The position numbers were made by a program, and so were the translations under genes. From the NCBI GenBank assembly GCA_001821795.1, contig MHOB01000054.1:1-6214 (forward strand): 6,214 nucleotides of DNA, written 5' to 3'. The notes beneath the pieces are model-generated. The model was not told where the DNA came from, did no database searches, and saw only the letters and a program-made list of their open reading frames with translations. This DNA is from Candidatus Ryanbacteria bacterium RIFCSPLOWO2_12_FULL_47_9c (lineage in GTDB: Bacteria; Patescibacteriota; Minisyncoccia; Ryanbacterales; GWA2-47-10b). Positions 1 through 6,208 of this stretch are shown here, piece after piece (positions within the stretch are counted from its first letter, which is position 1; the number at the start of each line of letters is the position of its first letter).

Positions 1-223
1 AGGCGTGACACACAATCATACCGTACAAATTTTTATTTTTCTGGAACCATTCCCTCACAAACACTTCATCGACAAGATCATGACCCAATACTAAATCAAG
101 CTCCAGAATCTCAAAGGTATTCTTAAAATGCGCGACAAGCGCAGAGCCTATCAAGCCCCTACTCCCCGTAATAAGCAACCTGGGAAGGTTTTTATTTCTT
201 ATGTTCTGAACTTTTTTTGTCAA
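1..223 (-). CDS. SDR-family NAD-dependent sugar epimerase/dehydratase or oxidoreductase, N-terminal part only
   Basis: This is the N-terminal end of a Rossmann-fold short-chain dehydrogenase/reductase; the rest lies beyond base 1. In the frame read from 223 downward, the peptide holds the glycine-rich NAD(P) motif ITGSRGLIG (about residues 18-26). An acidic residue follows the second strand (LELD, Asp43), favouring NAD over NADP. Then come an HDL motif (48-50) and a fourth strand ending in CHA (72-74), where SDR enzymes usually have an N-A-type motif. No ATG is available. I chose TTG at 223-221, which overlaps the aminotransferase 3' end by 32 bases; TTG at 178-176, just before the first strand, is an equally plausible start 13 bases after that stop. 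Neither has a clear ribosome binding site. Next to an aminotransferase and a cytidylyltransferase, it probably oxidises, reduces or epimerises the sugar handled by this cassette. The exact reaction cannot be told from this fragment. Confidence 0.75.
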   Translation of the reverse strand, partial: MTKKVQNIRNKNLPRLLITGSRGLIGSALVAHFKNTFEILELDLVLGHDLVDEVFVREWFQKNKNLYGMIVCHA

Positions 224-1481
224 AGTATTGTATTGTTTTTTTGAATGCAGCAATCTGGACAGCCGTCTCCCTGTCGCTAAGCTGATTGGTAGTGAACTGC
301 ATGAGCTTAGGCTGAATACTTTCGGCAACAGGGCACTTCGGGTCAGCAAGATACTTTTTATGGAGAGCACCTTGCTTGTCATCAATATCCATAAAGTACC
401 GGCCGGTCTTATTGAGATTGATCATTGAGGGTTCGTTGTATATGAGAGCAAAAACCGAACGACACTTATCACCCCCAAACTCCAAAAACATATCCCTAAA
501 CTCGTACCAACTCACTCCTATTTTTTCTTTCCCCTCAAACAACACAACGAAGGTCCAGTAGGTATTAGTGTAGCCTGGCGGGACATATTGAGGCTTGAGC
601 CAACTACAGCCTTTCATCGCACCCAGATATTTGCGTGCTATGTAGACGCGCTTCTTAGTAAACCAATCGAGGCGTTCCAGCTGTGCAAGTGCGATTGCTG
701 CCAAGGGCTGGGCTATACGGTAGTTATAGCCAAACGAGTCATGCCGTAAGTACTTTGGGTCTTGGAACGCAAGCGGATTGGACATCTCTTGCGCATCACT
801 CGCCTGGAGGGTCTTAAATCCGAGAGCACCAAACTTACGCATCCTCACTGCAAGCTCTTTGTTGTTCGTTGTTAAGATACCTCCTTCTCCGCAGGTGATC
901 ACCTTCGTACCCTCAAAACTGAAGCTCCCCACATCTCCGATGGTACCACCGAGACGACCACGGCTATCGGTTCCCAAAAAACATTCCGCACAATCTTCCA
1001 ATACCCATAAGTCATGTTTTTTGGCAATTTTCATAATCCGTTCCATATCACAGACCTGGCCGTACAGATGCACCACCATAATCGCCTTGGTCTTTGGTGT
1101 GATCTTACGTTCAATGTCAGCAGGATCTATCAAAAACGTACGGGGATCAACATCAGCGTACACCGGCTTAGCATGCATCTGCACAATTGCGTACCCACAC
1201 ATCACCACCGTGAGCGCCGGCACAATTACTTCGTCACCGGGGCCTACCCCAAAGGCCGCCAGAGCCTGATGGAGCGTAGAGGTGCCCGAGTTAGAGCTGA
1301 TGGCATACTGTACACCGAATCGTTTTGCAAATTTTCTCTCGAGGTCGCCGATCATTCCTCGTCGTGAATTGGTCTTAAGGTCCGAATCCAAGACTTGCTT
1401 GAGATACTTTAGTTCGTTACCGCGGAAACGTCGTCCACGAACCGTTGCCGCTGTTGTTTTATTGTTTGTTTTCTTCTTCAT
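192..1481 (-). CDS. DegT/DnrJ/EryC1/StrS-family PLP-dependent sugar aminotransferase
   Basis: This 429-residue protein is a fold-type I, PLP-dependent aminotransferase of the family that puts an amino group on keto-sugars, usually from glutamate or glutamine. The N-terminal RFRGNELKYLKQVL (about 18-31) matches the family opening. SNSGTSTLHQAL (63-74) is the phosphate-binding turn, PGDEVIVPALT (81-91) follows, and EDCAE (162-166) supplies Asp163 for the pyridine nitrogen. SFSFEGTKVITCGEGG (186-201) places the Schiff-base lysine at Lys193. Catalytic residues look intact, so this should be a true aminotransferase and not a PLP-free relative. At 429 residues it is somewhat longer than the usual 370-400, with a basic N-terminus (MKKKTNNK). 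ATG 1481 lies 6 bases after the cytidylyltransferase stop, with AAGGTG about 9 bases upstream as a moderate ribosome binding site. The sugar substrate is unknown; the neighbours suggest a CMP-activated acidic or otherwise unusual sugar. Confidence 0.93.
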   Translation of the reverse strand: MKKKTNNKTTAATVRGRRFRGNELKYLKQVLDSDLKTNSRRGMIGDLERKFAKRFGVQYAISSNSGTSTLHQALAAFGVGPGDEVIVPALTVVMCGYAIVQMHAKPVYADVDPRTFLIDPADIERKITPKTKAIMVVHLYGQVCDMERIMKIAKKHDLWVLEDCAECFLGTDSRGRLGGTIGDVGSFSFEGTKVITCGEGGILTTNNKELAVRMRKFGALGFKTLQASDAQEMSNPLAFQDPKYLRHDSFGYNYRIAQPLAAIALAQLERLDWFTKKRVYIARKYLGAMKGCSWLKPQYVPPGYTNTYWTFVVLFEGKEKIGVSWYEFRDMFLEFGGDKCRSVFALIYNEPSMINLNKTGRYFMDIDDKQGALHKKYLADPKCPVAESIQPKLMQFTTNQLSDRETAVQIAAFKKTIQYFDKKSSEHKK

Positions 1482-1487
1482 GTTCGG

Positions 1488-2273
1488 TTACACCTTTTTT
1501 ACTGCAACGGTAGACTTATTATCTTCCCTCTTATCGAGGTATTGCTGGTGACGGAATAAATTGATATCAACTAATTCTGGCTTTCGCTCAAAGAGCTCAA
1601 CAATCTTGGTCATCGGGATAGTATTCGTATCAGTATTAAATTCATCAAAAATTCTTCTAAAAAGCTCTAGGTCTTCCGGGTAATCTAACGTAAGCCTGAT
1701 GCGTGGATTATGAAAAGCAGGATTACTTACTTCAAGATTCCGTATGTTGAACGATAAACCGCTATTCGTGAAGAAAAAGTCCCAGTATTCAGTATCTTCG
1801 GTATCCTTCACTTCGCACAAGCGTCTAATCGCATCTGCCGACATGCACATCGCAGAGGCTCCACAGATAAGAGTGGGCGGGACCATCAATAAATCGCAGG
1901 GCTTTTCGCTCATTTGCGTGATGGCCAAATCCATCAACTCGGGGTCACACAAGACATCATCGGCATCAACCTCTACAAAATAGTCAACGTTAAACTTGTC
2001 TATTGCACCGAGCCAACGGGCAAGTTTATCCTTCAAAGAACCACGGAAGCACTCAACACTGTTCTTCTTTGCGATGGTCTCTAAAATATCATCACTGGGG
2101 TCAGTGGATGTGCACAGAATGATGTTGTCGGCTTTTTTGACAGGCTTGACACGATCTATAACATGTTCTATTACCGTCCTGCCTCGGATGGGCGCAAGCG
2201 CCTTGCCGGGCAAACGACTTGAACTCGTCCGCACGGTGATAAAACAGGCAAATAATGGTTTCTTATTTTCCAC
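1488..2273 (-). CDS. SpsF-like cytidylyltransferase (CMP-sugar synthetase family)
   Basis: From the GTG at 2273 this is a 261-residue nucleotidyltransferase of the CMP-NeuAc/CMP-Kdo synthetase superfamily, closest by eye to the SpsF group. It would transfer CMP from CTP onto a sugar in the cytoplasm. The nucleotide-binding loop RTSSSRLPGKAL lies at residues 15-26. VDADDVLCDPELMD (102-115) carries the metal-binding aspartates. RIRLTLDYPEDLELFRRIF (191-209) is a C-terminal signature typical of SpsF-like proteins. The open frame continues upstream to 2510, but that extension (SMITSMCSIHQ and similar) resembles no known domain and runs across the divergent gene's start. GTG 2273, thirteen residues before the RTSSSR loop, gives the length and N-terminus normal for the family. 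A promoter-like sequence ends 7 bases before this GTG, and no ribosome binding site is visible. First gene of the cytidylyltransferase-aminotransferase-SDR cassette. The sugar it activates is unknown. Confidence 0.88.
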   Translation of the reverse strand: MENKKPLFACFITVRTSSSRLPGKALAPIRGRTVIEHVIDRVKPVKKADNIILCTSTDPSDDILETIAKKNSVECFRGSLKDKLARWLGAIDKFNVDYFVEVDADDVLCDPELMDLAITQMSEKPCDLLMVPPTLICGASAMCMSADAIRRLCEVKDTEDTEYWDFFFTNSGLSFNIRNLEVSNPAFHNPRIRLTLDYPEDLELFRRIFDEFNTDTNTIPMTKIVELFERKPELVDINLFRHQQYLDKREDNKSTVAVKKV

Positions 2274-2280
2274 AAATGAA

Positions 2281-2309
2281 AGTATCGCAAAATCATTCCT
2301 GTGAGTCAA
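2281..2309 (-). promoter_or_regulatory. Sigma70-like promoter for the nucleotide-sugar cassette
   Basis: On the minus strand TTGACT (2309-2304, five of six matches to TTGACA) is followed after exactly 17 bases by GATACT (2286-2281, four of six matches to TATAAT). The expected transcription start, about 7 bases beyond the -10, falls at 2274-2273, on the GTG of the cytidylyltransferase. This supports a leaderless transcript and the choice of start codon. It is predicted from sequence only. Confidence 0.5.
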
Positions 2310-2339
2310 GAAGGGACTGCCCAATATATATTTTTGATG

Positions 2340-2345
2340 TATACT
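2340..2345 (+). promoter_or_regulatory. Candidate -10 element for the radical SAM gene
   Basis: TATACT (five of six matches to TATAAT) sits 61 bases before the ATG at 2407 in the divergent intergenic region, just after an AT-rich run (2324-2335). I find no good -35 hexamer 16-18 bases upstream, so the call is weak. If used, it would give a leader of about 55 bases that contains the strong ribosome binding site. Confidence 0.3.
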
Positions 2346-2391
2346 ACACATAGAGGTGATCATTGAGAATTCACAGTAAATCTGACAAGAG

Positions 2392-2401
2392 AAAGGAGGA
2401 G
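2392..2401 (+). promoter_or_regulatory. Strong Shine-Dalgarno sequence of the radical SAM gene
   Basis: AAAGGAGGAG contains a full AAAGGAGG complement to the 16S rRNA 3' end, 7 bases before ATG 2407, and fixes that start. It is the only strong ribosome binding site in the window: the exporter genes, the cytidylyltransferase and the SDR show none, and the aminotransferase has only a moderate one. Confidence 0.9.
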
Positions 2402-2406
2402 TTCTT

Positions 2407-4059
2407 ATGATAGAGATTCCCGTACAGACAAGGATTCCGCGTCCAGTAGAGCTCGTCCAACAATTAAAAACAGACTCGCTCACCGGTTTGAAGGTGCTCT
2501 TTATCAACATGCCGCTGCGAGAAAGTGCTCGACCGAATATCCCGCCACAGGGACCAGGACTGCTTGCAGCACGGCTGCGACTCTACGGAGCAGAGCCAAC
2601 AATTATTGATCTCAACGCGTACCGTATCCAAGACAAAGTGGCAGAAGCACAGGGACTCCCCTATGGAAGACATATCACTCTTGACGAAACGCGAGGTCTT
2701 CTCGCGCGGCACCTGCATAAGTACGGGGAGCCGCGGATCATCGCTCTCTCGGGTATGATTACCACACTGCGCTGGCAAGAGCGAATCGTTGATATGTGCA
2801 GGAGCTTAGTTCCTGATGCCTTCATTATCTCTGGTGGCGGTCTAGCAACCGACGTCAAAGCTGGACTCTTTCAGTGGATGCCAGAGCTTGATGCGATTGC
2901 CCACTCCGAGGGAGACGATGTGATACTCATCCTCGCCCATGGGGTAAAAACAGGCACTCTTGACGAATCAAGCCCCTACTGTGTTGGGGCACAGAATGGG
3001 CGTCTGCGCTTCCTCTTTGCAGGCGACCGTCCGGAGAATTTGGACGAACTCCCCTTTGCCGCATGGGATCTCTTCCATGAGGATGTTGATGGCAACGCGG
3101 TTTTTGAGTGGTATATTCAGACACCTGTGTGGGGAGGATCTGCAAATAATAGTAGCGCCACCCCCTTCAGCATGGAGCGGAGCCTCACCACGGTATCCAG
3201 TCGGGGTTGCCCCTACGCGTGTGGGTTTTGCGACCGTCAGGCACAGGGTGAACGGAACTACGGGATGCGAGATGCGTCAAACATGGTCAGAGAAGCCGAG
3301 TGGCTTGTTGACACGTATCACATCGACTTCCTTGGATTTCCCGACGATAACTTTGCGGTGGATCCGCGACGAGTGAGAAAACTCCCTGAAGCGTTTGCCC
3401 ACCTGGGTGGGCTGCGCTGGGGGACGCACACGCGTCTTGATGAAATTGATGCGCGCGCGTTTGACATGGCAAAGTCCGGATGCATCTACATCGGTGTCGG
3501 CGCCGAGAGCGCCGCGGTACGGACCCTTGAATCCATGAACAAGGGCGGGTTCATCCTCCGCCCGCGAGGGAGCAAAGAGAACCAGCTGACACACATCAAC
3601 GGGTTCTTTTTTCCCACAACAATGGTGCGTGGTATTGAGACCGCACAAAAAGCTGGTATCCATGTCAACTGCACGTGGATTATGGCCTACCCAGAAGAAA
3701 CTCTAGAGGACCTCAAAACAAGCGTCGCATTCATCCTCTGGCAGGAAGAGTCTCTCCCCAGTTCGGCAGTCAACAGAAAGATGTTCGTCGCGACTGCCTA
3801 CCCGGGAACAGAGATGTTCCGTCATCCAAAAGTGCAGCGCCTTATTTCAGAGCACTTCGGCGTTCACTACCAGGGTAATGGGGTACCGATTGCCGATGAT
3901 GCGTTCCGCGCCTACCTCTTGGAGTTGGATGACGCAACAAAGGTCATGTACGGCCGTGACGGAGCACCGCTCAATTTCGGCGAAATGTCGGACGATATGT
4001 TCCTGCAAGCGCAAGAACACCTTAACGCCGACCAGATTGAAAAGATTCTCGACATGTAA
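2407..4059 (+). CDS. B12-binding-domain radical SAM protein of unknown substrate
   Basis: The 550-residue protein has the layout of cobalamin-dependent radical SAM enzymes. The N-terminal half (about 27-220) has a B12-binding-like Rossmann fold: VLFINMP (30-36), PPQGPGLLAARLRLYGAEPTI (start 46), IIALSGM (111-117) and IISGGG (140-145). The DxHxxG histidine motif is not seen, as in many of these enzymes. The radical SAM core starts with SRGCPYACGFC, whose Cys268, Cys272 and Cys275 form the CxxxCxxC ligands of the [4Fe-4S] cluster. GVGAES (363-368) and TWIMAYPEET (423-432) are later core motifs typical of the family. About 20 extra residues (roughly 381-405, rich in F, P and G) interrupt the usual spacing between NKG and the next helix. 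It is the only plus-strand gene, divergent from the cytidylyltransferase and convergent with the ATPase. Family members methylate or rearrange unreactive carbons; its substrate is not deducible. Confidence 0.93.
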   Translation: MIEIPVQTRIPRPVELVQQLKTDSLTGLKVLFINMPLRESARPNIPPQGPGLLAARLRLYGAEPTIIDLNAYRIQDKVAEAQGLPYGRHITLDETRGLLARHLHKYGEPRIIALSGMITTLRWQERIVDMCRSLVPDAFIISGGGLATDVKAGLFQWMPELDAIAHSEGDDVILILAHGVKTGTLDESSPYCVGAQNGRLRFLFAGDRPENLDELPFAAWDLFHEDVDGNAVFEWYIQTPVWGGSANNSSATPFSMERSLTTVSSRGCPYACGFCDRQAQGERNYGMRDASNMVREAEWLVDTYHIDFLGFPDDNFAVDPRRVRKLPEAFAHLGGLRWGTHTRLDEIDARAFDMAKSGCIYIGVGAESAAVRTLESMNKGGFILRPRGSKENQLTHINGFFFPTTMVRGIETAQKAGIHVNCTWIMAYPEETLEDLKTSVAFILWQEESLPSSAVNRKMFVATAYPGTEMFRHPKVQRLISEHFGVHYQGNGVPIADDAFRAYLLELDDATKVMYGRDGAPLNFGEMSDDMFLQAQEHLNADQIEKILDM

Positions 4060-4088
4060 AAGCTCTTTATGTGGTTCAGAAAACCATC

Positions 4089-5369
4089 TTACCACCTCTT
4101 CGCCTCGGCGAACGGGTGGTTTTTTTCTTTGTTTACCCATGGCTCGCCAATGAGCACCGCGCCGGGAAAGGGATGGAATTTCTTGAATATATCGGCTATG
4201 CGTATGGGGAGCGTTACTTCACTCGTTGGGTCTTGGTCAATCTTAACAGTTAAGAAGTACTTGCCGCTATTGAGTGATATGCTTGAACTCCCGGGAAACT
4301 TGAACGTGGTGCTGTAGCGTCCACTCTTTCTTCCTGGGAGTAGTATTGGATTTTTATCGGTATCCCGTGAGGTAAAGACGATGGTACCATACTCGTTGAT
4401 ACATTGGAGTGTAATCCAGAAAACTGAATTATCTCGGGCTACCTCATACTCCACATCTAAATAAAAAGTTTTCCCCGCTTCAAAATCAGTCTCCGGCGTA
4501 CCGCTCTCGTTTTTCAAAACAAGTTTTCTCATTTGAAATTTCTTATTCGGCAAATCGGGAAGCTCACGCACTGCGGCCCCTTGTATGCCACCCTGTCGGT
4601 CAAGATACTTTTGTATTACCGTGTTCGTCTCGCCAATCATCTTGAGTTCTCCCCTCTCAAGGTACACCGTTCGATCACAGAGACTCTGTACTGCGTCTAA
4701 GTTATGACTCACGAAGAAGATGGTACGCTTATCGCGCTTTGCGACATCGTAGATCTTTTCAATACACTTTTTTTGGAATGCCGCATCTCCCACTGCAAGC
4801 ACCTCATCAATGAGCAAGATATCTGGTTCCATGTGAGCCGCAACGGAGAACGCGAGTCGGACGTGCATACCCGACGAGTAGCGTTTAACAGGAGTATCGA
4901 GAAAATCTCCAATCTCGGCAAACTTCACAATGGCATCAAACTTCTCAATAATCTCTTTCCGCTTCATACCGAGAATTGCCCCGCTGAAAAAAATATTTTC
5001 CCGCCCCGTAAGCTCGGGATGAAAACCGGTACCCACCTCAAGGAGCGATGCGATATTCCCGTGAACAATGACCTCGCCCGATGTGGGTTCAGTAATGCGA
5101 TTGAGGATCTTGAGGAAAGTAGACTTTCCCGCACCATTGGGACCGATGATGCCAATGATTTCTCCTTTGCTCACCGTAAGACTGATATCTTTCAGCGCTA
5201 AGAAATTCTGTTTTTCGCTCCCTGCCATGATTCGTACTTTGCGAGTCAGGAAGCGTAGTGGCGAACGCAAGGCGCTCGTAAGCGCATCGCGAAACGCGAG
5301 ATAATGCTCCGACGAGCGATTGAGAGAGTACAACTTCGTAATATGCTTTACCTCAATAATTGTGCTCAT
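4089..5369 (-). CDS. wzt: Polysaccharide ABC exporter ATPase with C-terminal carbohydrate-binding-type domain (Wzt-like)
   Basis: This 426-residue cytoplasmic ATPase would power export of a lipid-linked polysaccharide with the permease encoded just upstream. The nucleotide-binding domain has Walker A GPNGAGKST (76-84, Lys82), the family motif LLEVGTGFHPELTGRENI (109-126), the degenerate signature YSSGM (164-168) typical of Wzt/TagH, Walker B ILLIDE (184-189, Glu189) and the switch His222 (FFVSHN). The N-terminal insert YLAFRDALTSALRSPLRF (23-40) is also typical of the group. Residues about 265-411 form an extra C-terminal beta-rich region like the Wzt domain that recognises the modified end of the glycan. 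ATG 5369 is 2 bases after the permease stop, without a clear ribosome binding site, suggesting coupled translation. The last 15 residues (412-426, ending HPFAEAKRW) run beyond the domain and are largely encoded by the neighbour's terminator. The symbol is by family resemblance; TagH-like roles are possible. Confidence 0.93.
   Translation of the reverse strand: MSTIIEVKHITKLYSLNRSSEHYLAFRDALTSALRSPLRFLTRKVRIMAGSEKQNFLALKDISLTVSKGEIIGIIGPNGAGKSTFLKILNRITEPTSGEVIVHGNIASLLEVGTGFHPELTGRENIFFSGAILGMKRKEIIEKFDAIVKFAEIGDFLDTPVKRYSSGMHVRLAFSVAAHMEPDILLIDEVLAVGDAAFQKKCIEKIYDVAKRDKRTIFFVSHNLDAVQSLCDRTVYLERGELKMIGETNTVIQKYLDRQGGIQGAAVRELPDLPNKKFQMRKLVLKNESGTPETDFEAGKTFYLDVEYEVARDNSVFWITLQCINEYGTIVFTSRDTDKNPILLPGRKSGRYSTTFKFPGSSSISLNSGKYFLTVKIDQDPTSEVTLPIRIADIFKKFHPFPGAVLIGEPWVNKEKNHPFAEAKRW
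4091..4126 (+). terminator. Rho-independent terminator of the radical SAM gene
   Basis: Starting 31 bases after the stop at 4059, the arms 4091-4103 and 4108-4120 pair as a stem: six pairs ACCACC/GGTGGT, a T-G pair, one C-C mismatch and five pairs TTCGC/GCGAA, around the loop CTCG. A run of seven T follows (4120-4126). On the opposite strand the same hairpin is not followed by a T run, so it should act mainly on plus-strand transcripts. It overlaps the last codons of the convergent ATPase gene. Confidence 0.85.
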
Positions 5370-5371
5370 GG

Positions 5372-6187
5372 TTAGATAAGATCCGCAAAATGACGTTCAG
5401 TTTTTTTAAAGTAGATGAAGCCGAAGATCAGGATAATGAGCGACGTGAGTCCAGAGAGAAAAAGGAGAAGCCAGTTAATTGGCTGAACATCAAAGAGCGC
5501 GGCACGCGCTGCCTTAATAACGCCGGTCATAGGGTTGACGGCAAGCATCCACGAGTATTCGCCCAAGATGCTCGGCGGGTAGATGACCGGGGTAAGGAAC
5601 ATGAGGATCTGCACAAAGAACGGGAGTACGTACTTCACATCGCGATATTTGACATTGAGCGATGCAAGGAAGAGTCCGAGCCCAATTGAAAACATTCCCG
5701 TAATGACAATAAGAAGCGGGAAGATGAAGAATCCTCCGAGATGCGGCATAAATCCGTAGTACACCATGAGTCCAACAAGAATAAGAGACGCGATAGCAAA
5801 ATCAACGAGATTTGAAAAGATAGAAGAAATGGGGAGAATGAGCCGTGGGAAAAAGACTTTGGTTAACAAATTTTGATGTGAGACGAGGCTATTTGAAGCT
5901 TGGAGGAGCGAGGCCGAGAAGAATTGCCAGAGGAGAAGCCCAACAAACACAAACACCGGGTAGGGAATATTGTCCGAGGGGATCTTCGCAAACTTCCCAA
6001 AAAAAACAGTGAAGACAACCATGGTGATAAAGGGCTGGAAAAGCGCCCAGAGCACACCAACGAGAGTCTGCTTATACCTAATCTTTAGATCCCGCCACGT
6101 AAAAAAATAAAGGAGCTCCCGGCTCTGCCAGAGCTCTTTAAAGCTGTCCCATGAGATGGTCTGCTTTGCCCGGATAACCGTAGTCAT
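5372..6187 (-). CDS. wzm: Polysaccharide ABC exporter permease, ABC-2 type (Wzm-like)
   Basis: This 271-residue inner-membrane protein is the transmembrane half of a Wzm/Wzt or TagG/TagH type exporter, which moves a lipid-linked glycan out across the cytoplasmic membrane. The N-terminal cytoplasmic part holds the hallmark FFTWRDLKIRYKQTLVGVLW (28-47). About six hydrophobic segments follow, near residues 44-64, 76-97, 116-144, 152-176, 186-205 and 238-260. LTKVFFPRLILPIS (108-121) is the conserved loop thought to contact the ATPase. The C-terminus FKKTERHFADLI is also typical of the family, and the length is normal (about 260-280). ATG 6187 is the natural start, since the protein opens with the usual amphipathic stretch before the WRDLK motif. 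No ribosome binding site precedes it. First gene of the exporter pair; the ATPase follows after 2 bases. The polymer cannot be identified. Confidence 0.94.
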   Translation of the reverse strand: MTTVIRAKQTISWDSFKELWQSRELLYFFTWRDLKIRYKQTLVGVLWALFQPFITMVVFTVFFGKFAKIPSDNIPYPVFVFVGLLLWQFFSASLLQASNSLVSHQNLLTKVFFPRLILPISSIFSNLVDFAIASLILVGLMVYYGFMPHLGGFFIFPLLIVITGMFSIGLGLFLASLNVKYRDVKYVLPFFVQILMFLTPVIYPPSILGEYSWMLAVNPMTGVIKAARAALFDVQPINWLLLFLSGLTSLIILIFGFIYFKKTERHFADLI

Positions 6188-6199
6188 ACAACGGGCTTT

Positions 6200-6208
6200 A
6201 ATGTAGCA
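6200..6208 (-). promoter_or_regulatory. Candidate extended -10 promoter element for the exporter pair
   Basis: On the minus strand TGCTACATT fits the extended -10 pattern TGnTAnnnT, with TACATT matching four of six consensus bases. It ends 12 bases before ATG 6187, which would leave a leader of only about 5 bases. Any -35 element would lie outside the window, so the call is tentative. Confidence 0.3.

Noticed and set aside
778..1269. 163-codon open frame on the plus strand opposite the aminotransferase
   Set aside because: It lies wholly antisense to a clear aminotransferase gene, its peptide is low in recognisable motifs, and it has no ribosome binding site; it is a shadow frame.
192..2273. 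Assignment of the cassette to Kdo8N, sialic, legionaminic or pseudaminic acid synthesis
   Set aside because: The aminotransferase and cytidylyltransferase families fit several of these routes, but no diagnostic synthase or epimerase is in the window, so naming one would be unsupported.
2339..2344. GTATAC palindrome in the divergent intergenic region as an operator
   Set aside because: A single six-base palindrome is expected by chance, and it overlaps the candidate -10 TATACT, which explains the sequence equally well.
2274..2510. N-terminal extension of the cytidylyltransferase frame up to the ATG at 2510
   Set aside because: The 79 extra residues show no domain-like pattern, cross the divergent radical SAM start and its ribosome binding site, and precede the promoter-like sequence at 2281-2309. 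The family N-terminus fits GTG 2273.
2960..3376. 138-codon second frame inside the radical SAM gene
   Set aside because: It shares the strand but not the frame of the gene that carries the CxxxCxxC motif; its translation has no plausible domain, so it is an overlap shadow.
4072..4086. Small hairpin TGGTT-CAGAA-AACCA as a minus-strand terminator for the exporter pair
   Set aside because: The stem is only five pairs, two of them G-C, and on the minus strand it is followed by CACATAAAG without a T run. It is too weak to call.
4704..5201. 165-codon open frame on the plus strand opposite the ATPase
   Set aside because: It mirrors the conserved Walker A to Walker B region of the ATPase, and its translation resembles no protein family.
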